Below are positions 55,285 through 63,548 of a stretch of DNA of 64,000 nt, piece by piece. The DNA is from JAAYUH01 sp964640995. Lineage in GTDB: Bacteria; Caldisericota; Caldisericia; B22-G15. The stretch lies in contig CAZXJJ010000003.1 of the NCBI GenBank assembly GCA_964640995.1, positions 206,058 to 270,057 of the forward strand, read 5' to 3'. The first letter of the stretch is position 1. Each line of letters opens with the position of its first letter. The translations under genes and the position numbers were made by a program. Under the pieces are notes generated by a model, which had not been told where the DNA came from, searched no databases, and saw only the letters and a list, made by a program, of their open reading frames with translations.

Positions 55285-56902
55285 AAAAATAGTTGGTGCA
55301 GCAATTGAAAACGATATACATGTTGCAGGACTTCTCAATTTTTTGAATCTTGCAAAAAAAGAGGGTTTTGAAATTCACTATCTTGGTGGCGCAGTTCCAA
55401 TTGAAAAACTTATAGGTGCAATAATTGAAGTTGACCCAGAAATTGTTGCAATAAGTTATAGATTGGGAGAAGAGCCATTAAAAAATCTTTTAAATGAATT
55501 TGTTGAAAAATCAAAAAAATTTAAAAATAAAAAAATAAAATTTGTTTTTGGTGGAACAATTGAAACAGGAAAAGTTGCAAGAGCTTATACCATTTTTGAA
55601 AGGGTTTTTGATGGAAGTGAAGAAATTGAGGAGGTTTTAAATTTTTTAAGGGGAAGAGCAATAAATATAAAAGAGAAAGATTATCCTCAAACTTTATGGG
55701 AAAGAGTGGAATTTAAAAAACCTTATCCACTCATAAGACATCACATTGGTCTTCAAACTATGGATGAAACAATAGAAGAAATTAAAAAACTATCTGAAAG
55801 CAAACTCCTCGATATAATTTCTATTGCACCAGATCAAAATTGTCAATGTTATTTTTTTGAAAAAGAGAAGATGGATGAAAAATTATCTGGTGCTGGTGGA
55901 GCGCCAATAAGAACAGAGGAAGATTTTAAAAAACTATATGAAGCATCAAGAAGAGGAAATTATCCTTTAATGAGATGTTATTCTGGAACAAAAAACATTG
56001 TAAAATTTTCAAAACTTCTTAAAGAAACAATTAATAATGCATGGGCTGCAATTCCAATTTTTTGGTATTCAGAACTTGATAAGCGAAGTGACAGAGAACT
56101 TCTTTCTGCAATTGAAGAAAATATGGAAGGAATAAGTTGGAATGCTCAAAACAGTGTTCCTGTTGAAGTGAATGACTCTCATCAATGGGAATTAAGAAAT
56201 GCACATGATACTCTTGCAGTAGCAGATTCATATCTTGTTGCTTACATTGCAAAAAAACTTGGAGTTAAAAACTATATTCAACAATATATGTTAAATTCTC
56301 CACCTAATCTTTCACCAAAAATGGATATAGCAAAAAGTTTAGCAAGAAAAGAGCTGGTTGAATCTCTTCGAGATGAAAATTTTAATGTTTATACAATGAT
56401 TCGAACAGGCCTTCTTTCTTATCCATCAGACCCATTTCAAGCAATGGGTCAACTTGTATCTTCTATGTTTTATGGCTCATATTTAAAACCAGATATTATT
56501 CATGTCGTTGCTTACACTGAAGCGATAAAGAGAGCAACATCAAAAGAAATTATTGAAAGCACAAAGATGGTAAAAAGAGCATATATTCTTGCTGATTCTG
56601 GTCTTCCAGACTTTTATCAAGATAGAGAAATTAAAAATAGAGTTTTGGAGTTAAAAGATGAAGCAATGTATCTTATTGAGAAAATAAAAGAATTAGGTAA
56701 AGGAAAAAAAGAACCACTTTTAGACCCAGAAACACTTTTCAGTGCAGTTAAAACTGGAATTTTAGATGCACCAGGTCTTTTGGGATTTTCTGTTGCAAAA
56801 GGTGAAATTAGATGTGAAGTTATAAATGGCGCGAATTACGCTGTGGATGAAAATGGAAATATTTTAAAAGAAAAGGATAGATTAAAAAGATTAGGTTTTT
56901 AG
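55277..56902 (+). CDS. B12-binding domain fused to a glutamate-mutase-E-like barrel
   Basis: Putative adenosylcobalamin-dependent mutase, 541 residues from the ATG at 55277. The N-terminal domain carries the B12 His-ligand motif D-x-H-x-x-G as DIHVAG (Asp13, His15, Gly18), with IVAISYRLG further on. The C-terminal part (about 160-541) resembles the catalytic subunit of glutamate mutase, including VNDSHQWELRNAHDTLAVAD, AKKLGVKNYIQQYM and the C-terminal ELGKG...TGILDAPGL...NGANYAVDENG. Classical glutamate mutase has B12 domain and barrel in separate proteins (GlmS, GlmE), so this is a fusion in the order S-E. Residues for glutamate binding are not assured. It lies with the B12 transporter and between an opine-dehydrogenase-like and a ligase-like gene. 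Confidence 0.78.
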   Translation: MNKKIVGAAIENDIHVAGLLNFLNLAKKEGFEIHYLGGAVPIEKLIGAIIEVDPEIVAISYRLGEEPLKNLLNEFVEKSKKFKNKKIKFVFGGTIETGKVARAYTIFERVFDGSEEIEEVLNFLRGRAINIKEKDYPQTLWERVEFKKPYPLIRHHIGLQTMDETIEEIKKLSESKLLDIISIAPDQNCQCYFFEKEKMDEKLSGAGGAPIRTEEDFKKLYEASRRGNYPLMRCYSGTKNIVKFSKLLKETINNAWAAIPIFWYSELDKRSDRELLSAIEENMEGISWNAQNSVPVEVNDSHQWELRNAHDTLAVADSYLVAYIAKKLGVKNYIQQYMLNSPPNLSPKMDIAKSLARKELVESLRDENFNVYTMIRTGLLSYPSDPFQAMGQLVSSMFYGSYLKPDIIHVVAYTEAIKRATSKEIIESTKMVKRAYILADSGLPDFYQDREIKNRVLELKDEAMYLIEKIKELGKGKKEPLLDPETLFSAVKTGILDAPGLLGFSVAKGEIRCEVINGANYAVDENGNILKEKDRLKRLGF

Positions 56903-56914
56903 ATTGAGGGTTTT

Positions 56915-57865
56915 ATGGAAATAAAAGTAATAGGTATAGTTCATGATAAAGTTCTTGATAAAAATAAACAAAAAATGGTCGAGGGAGTTTTTAATTCATT
57001 AAGTAAAAAATATGAAGTTATAAAAATTCCTTTTGATGAAAATTTTTTTAAAGATATAAAAAAGGTTCAGTTTGTTTTTAATTTGGCAACTAGTGGTGGA
57101 AAAGAGGGAAGACAGATTCATATTCCAGCGATATTAGATATTTTGGGAATTCCTTATACAGGTTCTTCTGCATTTGTTCATACAATTTGTCTTGATAAAT
57201 TTATTACAAAACTTGTTTTATCTTTTTATGGAATTTCAACTCCAAAATTTATTCTTATAAAAGAAAATGAAATTGATTCTTTTGAGAAAAATTTTAATCT
57301 CTCTTTTCCTGTTATAGTTAAACCAGTAAGAGAGGGTGGCGCACTTGGTCTTACAAAGGACTCTGTTGTTTTTGATATAGAAGGTGTAGAAAGAGAAGCA
57401 AAAAAAATTCATAATGAGTTTAATGAACCAGCGCTTGTTGAAGAATTTGTTGAAGGAAAAGAGATAACATGTGGAATAATTGGAAATAATGATGAACTTG
57501 AAGTTTTACCTTTTCTTGAAATAGATTTTTATTCTTTGCCTCAAGATATAGAAAAATTTTATTCATACAGAGTTAAAAATGAGATAGAAGATTTAAAATA
57601 TTTTTGTCCTGCTAGATTAAATAGAGAGGAAGAGAGAGAATTAAAAGAAGGAGTTATAAAAGCATTTAAAGCGCTTAATTTAAGAGATTATACAAGAATG
57701 GATACAAGAATTAAAGATGGAAAATATTACATTTTAGAAGTAAACTCTCTTCCTCTTCTTGTCCCAGGTTATTCTGATATTTTGAAAATGGCAGAAAAAG
57801 CAAATTACTCTTATGATGATTTTATTTTAAAAATTTTTGAAATTGCTCAAAAAAGATATAAATAA
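56915..57865 (+). CDS. ATP-grasp ligase, D-alanine-D-alanine ligase-like
   Basis: ATP-dependent carboxylate-amine ligase, 316 residues. The ATP-grasp pattern is seen: KEGRQIHIPAILDILGIPYT, LDKFITKLVLSFYGI, FPVIVKPVREGGALGL, and the final magnesium-binding MDTRIKDG...YYILEVNSLP. The usual Ddl segments HGxxGEDG and EVNTxPGxT are altered (SGGKEGRQ and EVNSLPLLVPG), so it may not be the peptidoglycan D-Ala-D-Ala ligase. It starts 12 bases after the mutase-like gene, placing it in the same operon. A ligase in this context may join an amino-acid product of the mutase or dehydrogenase step. Confidence 0.8.
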   Translation: MEIKVIGIVHDKVLDKNKQKMVEGVFNSLSKKYEVIKIPFDENFFKDIKKVQFVFNLATSGGKEGRQIHIPAILDILGIPYTGSSAFVHTICLDKFITKLVLSFYGISTPKFILIKENEIDSFEKNFNLSFPVIVKPVREGGALGLTKDSVVFDIEGVEREAKKIHNEFNEPALVEEFVEGKEITCGIIGNNDELEVLPFLEIDFYSLPQDIEKFYSYRVKNEIEDLKYFCPARLNREEERELKEGVIKAFKALNLRDYTRMDTRIKDGKYYILEVNSLPLLVPGYSDILKMAEKANYSYDDFILKIFEIAQKRYK

Positions 57866-57867
57866 AA

Positions 57868-57888
57868 AGGAGGGCTTGTTGCCCTCCT
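57868..57888. terminator. Bidirectional terminator
   Basis: AGGAGGGC and GCCCTCCT form an eight-pair stem around TTGTT. TTTTTATTTA follows on the minus strand and AAATTTTTT on the plus strand. It ends both the ligase operon and the dockerin subtilase gene. Confidence 0.88.
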
Positions 57889-57918
57889 AAATTTTTTAAA
57901 AATAAGTTTCTTAGAATT

Positions 57919-60900
57919 TTATGGTGCCTGAGTTCCAAAATTTTGTGCTAAAAGAAGAAGATCTTCTGCATCAATCTTTCCATCACCATTCAAATCACAC
58001 TTTTCATTGTAGTATGAATCTCCCAATTTTGTTCCAAATGACAAGGCAAAAATAATTAAATCTTCAGAATCTACCTTATTGTCTCCATTTATATCTCCAA
58101 AGAGAGGGTTAATTTTAATAATTTTATCTTCTCTTATAAATTCAATCTTCATATTGTTAATATCATATCCATAAACTGATGTTTGAGATAACCTTACTCC
58201 TCCATCTTTTAATGAAGTAAATTTTATTTTTAAAATAGAACCTTCACCTGATATTCCATTTGTTAATGAAATGGAAATTTTTATATCTATAACGCCATTT
58301 CTATCATCGATTTTCTTTTCAATTTTAGCATTTTTATCTAGCTTATTAATAAAATCTCCAAGATCAATACTTAAAATAGAAAGGAGCCCTGGATCATAAT
58401 CAATAATATATCTTACTTCTTTGATATTTTTTAATTTATTAGCAAATAATTCAATTGTAAAATTTGCGCCCTTATTGTAACTATCTAAAGAGATAATTTT
58501 TGAGAATGGTGCTTTAACATTTTCAATTGAAAAATCACCTGTTAATCCAACCTCTTCAACGAGTCTTAAAGTATCACCCGAAGATTCTATTGTTACTGTA
58601 AATATTTTAAATTTATAATTTCCATTATCTAAAAAATATTTACCATCATAGTCTTTGCCATTCCAAATGAATTCATACTCACCATTCATCAATACCTTTT
58701 TATAAATAGTTCCTAATTTTGTTTTTCCTTTTTGATCTAAAACATCAATAATAACACCACCTATTCTACTTCTATATGACTTTTGATCCCTTAAACCCTT
58801 TTCACCATAGTTTAATTTAAATTTAAAATTTATAAAATTATTAGCACTATTTTGATCAAAAGATAAAACTTTAGGTTCAACTGATATAACTTCTAAAACT
58901 TTCGTAGAAACTTTTGGAATACCCTTTTTAATAATAATTGGCACATGAAGAGTTCTATCAGAGAATTTAAAATGGATAACTCCATCATAATATCCTTGAG
59001 GAACATTATCATCAACTTTATATTTAAATGAAATTTTTGTCTCATCTCCTTTTTTGACTGAAAATTTAGCCTCTTTATCTAAATAATCAAATACTATTCC
59101 AGAAACATCCGATATCAAATTAGATATTACATTAAATTCTAAATCTTTTTGAGATACATTTTTAACATTTAAAGTAATTTCTCCTTCTTTTTCCTTAATA
59201 AAAATTGAGTATGGTTTTATAATTGCTGGTGTTGTAGCAGAAGCATAAACATCAACTCTACCTGAACCTTGATCTGTCCAAGAGAATGGAAGATTATTGT
59301 GTGGATTAATTAAAATAAATGCATTATTCATCAAACTTGCCTTAATATCAAATGGAGTCCAATCTGGATGGAGTTGTTTGAGAAGAGTGGTTGACCCACA
59401 CACAAAAGGAGTTGCTCCAGACGTTCCGCCAAATCCATATGTATATTGTTTTAGTGGAGCAGTAGTAAATGTATTTGTTCCAGGAGCTGCAATTTCTGGT
59501 TTAAAGACATCATCTGGTGTAGGCCCCTGAGAAGAAAAATCAGCTACAAGATTTTCTTTTCTCAGTTTTCTCGCAAAAGATACTTTAACTCCTTGATCTA
59601 TTAATGATTTTAATAAATAACCATCTTCTTCCATAATAAAAACAGCTGGCTTTAACTCAACACCTGGATAATTATGAACATTTAAAGCCATTGTCACATT
59701 TGGTCCAGGTGCTGTATTAAACACAACAACTCCTTCTGCTCCATAAGATATAGCATTAAAATATTTTTTTTCAAAAAGAAGAGGAGACTCTGGAGCAAGT
59801 GGACCTCTTTGAATTAAGGCAAGTTTACCCTTTAAATTTTTATTTTCAAAATCCTTTTCTCTTCCATAACCACAGTAAACTAATTCATAACTTTTCCCTT
59901 CTGGAAATTCAGGAACTCCATCTCCATAAACAAATGGAATGAATTTGTCTTCATAACCCTTTGGATAAACTATATTAACTGTACCTCCACCTTCATCACT
60001 TGCTGCAACAGAAATTGCATTTCTTGCAGTTGATGGAGCACTTATTGGCCAACTGAGTTCTTTACTTCTTAAACCATCGTTTCCTGCTGCAGCCACAACA
60101 ATTAAACCTAAATTTACTGCATTATTGATAGCATCTGTTTCTGGGTCCCCTTCACTTTTACCTCCTGATGAACCCAAGGAAAGATTAACTGAAGCACATC
60201 CATCTTTTAAAGCTTGATCAACTGCTGCTATAATATCTGCTTCACTTGCTCCTTCTCCTCCATCTGGAAATACTTTATAAGCCATTAAATTAGCATCTGG
60301 AGCAACTCCTTTAACTTTACCGTTTCCCGCTGCAATTCCTGCAACTGCAGTACCATGACCTTCTATATCAATTGGATCTGAATCTTTATCAGCAAAATCA
60401 TATCCACCTTTAACCTTAAAATCTTTCCCAATTCCTCCTCCTAAATCTAGGTGTTTATAATCTATTCCTGTATCTATAATTCCAATTAACATTCCTTTTC
60501 CTGTTACTGGTAAACCACTTTTATCATTTATTTTCCATACATCAGGTGCTTTAACAAGTGGAACAAATATATCAGTATTTAGTTTATGAATTTTTGATAT
60601 AAAAACATCTTTAACATAAGGATTTTTCTTTATTTTATCTATATCATCTTTTATAACCTCTCCCGAAACTCCATTATAAGATAAATAATAATGCCATCTT
60701 TCTTTTAAATAAATTTTTTGATTTGAAATTGAAAATAAGAAATTTTCGTGCTCTTTTTCTAAAAGATTTAGATATGAAGTTTTATTAAAATTTGACATAG
60801 GAAACTTTAGATTTTCACTTAAAAATTCTGCATAGGAGAGTGATTTTAATTGAATTATTACTGTTACTTTTTCAGAAGTTGTGTTTGCTTTTGAAAATGG

Positions 60901-60957
60901 AAAGAGTGAAATTAATAAAAGTGAAACCAAAAAAAGATAAATTAATTTTTTGTACAT
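57919..60957 (-). CDS. Secreted subtilisin-like protease with cohesin-like and dockerin domains
   Basis: Exported S8 protease, 1012 residues. Signal peptide 1-25 and an I9-like prodomain precede the catalytic Asp162 in IIDTGID, His201 in GHGTAVAG and Ser in GTSGATPFVCG (about 525). A PA domain is inserted (KGKLALIQRGP). C-terminal beta domains follow; a cohesin-like module (about 830-940: VRYIIDYDPGLLSILSIDLGD) is followed by two dockerin calcium loops, DINGDNKVDSEDLIIFALSF and DLNGDGKIDAEDLLLLAQNF. A cohesin and a dockerin in one chain suggest self-assembly or binding to other surface proteins. The gene has its own GGAGGAT site and stands between the terminator and the SRAP gene. Confidence 0.93.
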   Translation of the reverse strand: MYKKLIYLFLVSLLLISLFPFSKANTTSEKVTVIIQLKSLSYAEFLSENLKFPMSNFNKTSYLNLLEKEHENFLFSISNQKIYLKERWHYYLSYNGVSGEVIKDDIDKIKKNPYVKDVFISKIHKLNTDIFVPLVKAPDVWKINDKSGLPVTGKGMLIGIIDTGIDYKHLDLGGGIGKDFKVKGGYDFADKDSDPIDIEGHGTAVAGIAAGNGKVKGVAPDANLMAYKVFPDGGEGASEADIIAAVDQALKDGCASVNLSLGSSGGKSEGDPETDAINNAVNLGLIVVAAAGNDGLRSKELSWPISAPSTARNAISVAASDEGGGTVNIVYPKGYEDKFIPFVYGDGVPEFPEGKSYELVYCGYGREKDFENKNLKGKLALIQRGPLAPESPLLFEKKYFNAISYGAEGVVVFNTAPGPNVTMALNVHNYPGVELKPAVFIMEEDGYLLKSLIDQGVKVSFARKLRKENLVADFSSQGPTPDDVFKPEIAAPGTNTFTTAPLKQYTYGFGGTSGATPFVCGSTTLLKQLHPDWTPFDIKASLMNNAFILINPHNNLPFSWTDQGSGRVDVYASATTPAIIKPYSIFIKEKEGEITLNVKNVSQKDLEFNVISNLISDVSGIVFDYLDKEAKFSVKKGDETKISFKYKVDDNVPQGYYDGVIHFKFSDRTLHVPIIIKKGIPKVSTKVLEVISVEPKVLSFDQNSANNFINFKFKLNYGEKGLRDQKSYRSRIGGVIIDVLDQKGKTKLGTIYKKVLMNGEYEFIWNGKDYDGKYFLDNGNYKFKIFTVTIESSGDTLRLVEEVGLTGDFSIENVKAPFSKIISLDSYNKGANFTIELFANKLKNIKEVRYIIDYDPGLLSILSIDLGDFINKLDKNAKIEKKIDDRNGVIDIKISISLTNGISGEGSILKIKFTSLKDGGVRLSQTSVYGYDINNMKIEFIREDKIIKINPLFGDINGDNKVDSEDLIIFALSFGTKLGDSYYNEKCDLNGDGKIDAEDLLLLAQNFGTQAP

Positions 60958-60996
60958 CTAATCCTCCTTTTTAAAATATTATATAAAATTATAACA

Positions 60997-61683
60997 TTAA
61001 TATAAAAGGGGACTGTTTTTGTTATATGGAATGATTAATTCTTTAAATTTATTTCCTGGGTTATTAACCAAAAGTGAAACTTTGTAAAAATCTATCTCTT
61101 CATCTGGATATGGCTTAATAAATTTCTTTAACTCATTTAAATCTTTCAAATTATTATCTAACCAAATATCTTCATCTTCTTTTTTTAAAATTACAGGCAT
61201 CCTGTTGTGAATATTTTTTATTTTTTCATTTGGTTCAGTTGTGATTATTGCAAAAGTTTTTATTATCTCATCGTTAATTTGAACTATATTGTATATTCCA
61301 GCAAAAGTGAAAATCTTGAAATCTTTCAAAAAAATCAAATAAGGTTTTTTTGTTTTATTCTCTTCTTTCCATTCATAAAAACCATTTGCTGGAATTATGC
61401 ATCTATTATTTTTAAGATAAAAAGAAAAATTTTCTTTATTCAGTAGTGTATCATCTCTTAAATTAATTAAAGGTTTTAAATTCTCTTTATTCTTCATCCA
61501 AGATGGAATGAATCCCCATTTAAATAAATCTACTCTTTTTTTACTATTTTCATTAATAATTACTAAAGTTTCTTCGCTTGGTGCAATGTTAAAACTTGGT
61601 TTAAAATTTAAACCTTTATCTAAAACTATGTCAAATCTATATTCAATTTTGTCGACTTCAAAAAAAATAAATCTGCCACACAT
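60997..61683 (-). CDS. SRAP-domain (HMCES/YedK) DNA-protein crosslink protein
   Basis: Protects abasic sites in single-stranded DNA by covalent attachment through Cys2. The protein begins MCGRF, so Cys2 is exposed after Met removal. NLRDDTL (residues 75-81), CIIPANGFYEWKEENKTKKP (near 93-112) and the final NRMPVILKKED are the family signatures with the catalytic Glu and His. It is 228 residues, of normal size. It lies on the same strand as the dockerin protease gene, 40 bases upstream of it, and behind tRNA-Gln. No clear ribosome-binding site is seen. Confidence 0.94.
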   Translation of the reverse strand: MCGRFIFFEVDKIEYRFDIVLDKGLNFKPSFNIAPSEETLVIINENSKKRVDLFKWGFIPSWMKNKENLKPLINLRDDTLLNKENFSFYLKNNRCIIPANGFYEWKEENKTKKPYLIFLKDFKIFTFAGIYNIVQINDEIIKTFAIITTEPNEKIKNIHNRMPVILKKEDEDIWLDNNLKDLNELKKFIKPYPDEEIDFYKVSLLVNNPGNKFKELIIPYNKNSPLLY

Positions 61684-61702
61684 TATATTTAAAAAAATAA
61701 AT

Positions 61703-61776
61703 TGGCTGGGGAGCAGGGATTCGAACCCCGATTAACGGATCCAGAGTCCGCTGTCCTACCATTGGACGACTCCCCA
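61703..61776 (-). tRNA. tRNA-Gln (anticodon CTG)
   Basis: A 74-base tRNA with encoded CCA. The acceptor stem is TGGGGAG/CTCCCCA with discriminator G73, typical of tRNA-Gln. The anticodon stem GCGGA/TCCGT holds C-T-CTG-G-A, reading CAG. The T-arm has GGTTCGAATCC. Confidence 0.93.
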
Positions 61777-62114
61777 GCATTTATATAATTATAATTTTAA
61801 ATAACTCTTTTTTCAAATTTAATATTTTTAATAATCATTTTGATAAATTTTTACTTTCAAGTAAATTAAATCTTTAAATTGTTGAAAATAAAACTTAAAA
61901 AATAAAAATTTTATAACAATGAATTTATTTACTAAAAAAGTTTATTTTATTAAAATTTTTAAAATGTGTTATTAAATTTATCTTGTCTTTGTCTAAAAAA
62001 ACTTTAAATCGACAAAAATTAACAATTCAATTTTTTTTAATTCCAATGTAGTTTAGTTTACAAAAATTTTTTAGGAAAATTTTATAAAATTTTATAAAAA
62101 ACCTTTAAAAGGTA
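61777..62114. other. Gene-free AT-rich stretch upstream of speH
   Basis: About 340 bases with no open reading frame of interest on either strand, many A/T runs, no repeat array and no recognised RNA. The promoter of speH follows at its end. Confidence 0.6.
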
Positions 62115-62142
62115 TTGACAAATATTAAATTTAATTTATAAA
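62115..62142 (+). promoter_or_regulatory. Sigma-70 promoter of the speH-speE operon
   Basis: TTGACA at 62115-62120, a 16-base spacer and TATAAA at 62137-62142. This leaves a leader of about 70 bases, in which CTCC-TTTT-GGAG may form a small hairpin just before the GGAGGTG ribosome-binding site of speH. Confidence 0.8.
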
Positions 62143-62218
62143 TAAATGTGCTATTTTTAAAAAGATTGAAAGTTATCTTTTATTTATATAACTTTATCTC
62201 CTTTTGGAGGGAGGTGAA

Positions 62219-62650
62219 ATGGACACAAAAGGGATGCACCTTATTTTAGAACTCTCCGGATGTGAGAGAGAGATTATTAACGATTTAGATGAAGTGAGAA
62301 GAATTCTCACTGAGGCTGCTATTGTAGCAAATGCTGAGGTTTTAGAAACAGTTTTTCACAAATTTTCTCCACAAGGTGTTAGTGGTGTAGTTGTTATTTC
62401 TGAATCACATCTTTCAATTCATACATGGCCTGAAAAAAATTATGCTGCAATAGATATATATACCTGTGGCAAACACACAATGCCATGGGAAGCATATGAA
62501 TATATAAAAAGAAAATTTAAAGCAAAAAATATTTATTTAACCTCCCTTCAAAGGGGTGAATTTGAAGATGGAATTTTTAAACATAAAATAGAAAAGATTG
62601 AAGTTTTGGAAGGAGAAAAACAAAGTGAGTTGGATGTGGTTTCACGATAA
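62219..62650 (+). CDS. speH: S-adenosylmethionine decarboxylase proenzyme SpeH
   Basis: Makes decarboxylated SAM, the aminopropyl donor for spermidine. The 143-residue proenzyme begins at the ATG at 62219 after GGAGGTG; the TTG at 62204 is upstream of that site. Cleavage at Glu62-Ser63 in SESHLSIHTWPE makes the pyruvoyl group on Ser63. His68 and Cys83 (YTCGKH) match the processing and proton-donor positions of the Thermotoga maritima enzyme. It is the bacterial class 1b form. speE overlaps its end, so spermidine synthesis is coupled. Confidence 0.95.
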   Translation: MDTKGMHLILELSGCEREIINDLDEVRRILTEAAIVANAEVLETVFHKFSPQGVSGVVVISESHLSIHTWPEKNYAAIDIYTCGKHTMPWEAYEYIKRKFKAKNIYLTSLQRGEFEDGIFKHKIEKIEVLEGEKQSELDVVSR

Positions 62651-63548
62651 CTTCGAACCTACAGAAAAACATCTTCACGGATTTACAAAGTACATTGCAG
62701 GATACAAAACTGATTTTCAAAAAATAGAAATTATTTACTCTCCTTTTTATGGAAAAATGTTAATTATTGATGGTGATGTACAATCAACAGAAAAGGATGA
62801 ATATATTTATCATGAGTCTTTGGTTCACCCTGCAATGATAACACATAAAAACCCTCAAAAAGTTTTAATAATAGGTGGAGGGGAAGGAGCAACTTTAAGA
62901 GAAGTTTTGAAACACAAGACTTTAAAAGAAGTTATTATGGTTGACATTGATACCAAAATGATTGAATTTGCAAAAGAGCATCTTTTTGAATGGCATAAAG
63001 GAAGTTTCGATTCAGAAAAGCTCACTCTTATAATCAAAGATGCAAGAGAATATATAAAAGAGATGAAAGAAAAGAGTTTTGACATAATTATCCAAGATGT
63101 TACTGAACCTTTTGAGGGTGGTTCATCTTATTTTCTTTTTACAAAAAATTATTTTAAAAAGATAAGTGAAATTTTAAAAGAAGACGGAGTTTTTGTGCTT
63201 CAAGCATCAATGTTAAGATGTGTAACATATGAGATGCATAGAAAAATTTATTGGACTCTTAAAGAAAGTTTTAAAAATGTTTTTTCATATTATTCCTATG
63301 TTCCAAGTTTTGATACCACATGGAGTTTTATCTTTTCCTCAAACTCTTTAAATCCAAAAGAACTTGAAATAGATGAAATTAATGAAATTATAAATGAAAG
63401 ATTAAATGGAGAACTTAATTTTTATGATGGTGAAACACATAAAAAACTATTTTTACTTCCAAAAGATATTAGAAAAATTTTAAGTGAAAAGGTTGAACCA
63501 ATAGAAGAAGAGAAGCCTTTTGTTTTACCCAAGAAAGATAGTCTCTAA
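62634..63548 (+). CDS. speE: Spermidine synthase SpeE
   Basis: Aminopropyltransferase, 304 residues from the ATG at 62634; a GTG at 62625 has better spacing to AAGGAG and would add three residues. The signature is VLIIGGGEGATLREVLKHK (near residue 83), then MVDIDTKMIEFAKEH and DAREYIKEM. FDIIIQDVTEPFEGGSSYFLFT contains the catalytic Asp. The C-terminal 65 residues are longer than in E. coli SpeE, like archaeal and thermophile proteins with broad amine range. It overlaps speH by 17 bases and the next gene by about 29 bases. Thermospermine or other long polyamines are possible products. Confidence 0.93.
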   Translation: MWFHDNFEPTEKHLHGFTKYIAGYKTDFQKIEIIYSPFYGKMLIIDGDVQSTEKDEYIYHESLVHPAMITHKNPQKVLIIGGGEGATLREVLKHKTLKEVIMVDIDTKMIEFAKEHLFEWHKGSFDSEKLTLIIKDAREYIKEMKEKSFDIIIQDVTEPFEGGSSYFLFTKNYFKKISEILKEDGVFVLQASMLRCVTYEMHRKIYWTLKESFKNVFSYYSYVPSFDTTWSFIFSSNSLNPKELEIDEINEIINERLNGELNFYDGETHKKLFLLPKDIRKILSEKVEPIEEEKPFVLPKKDSL

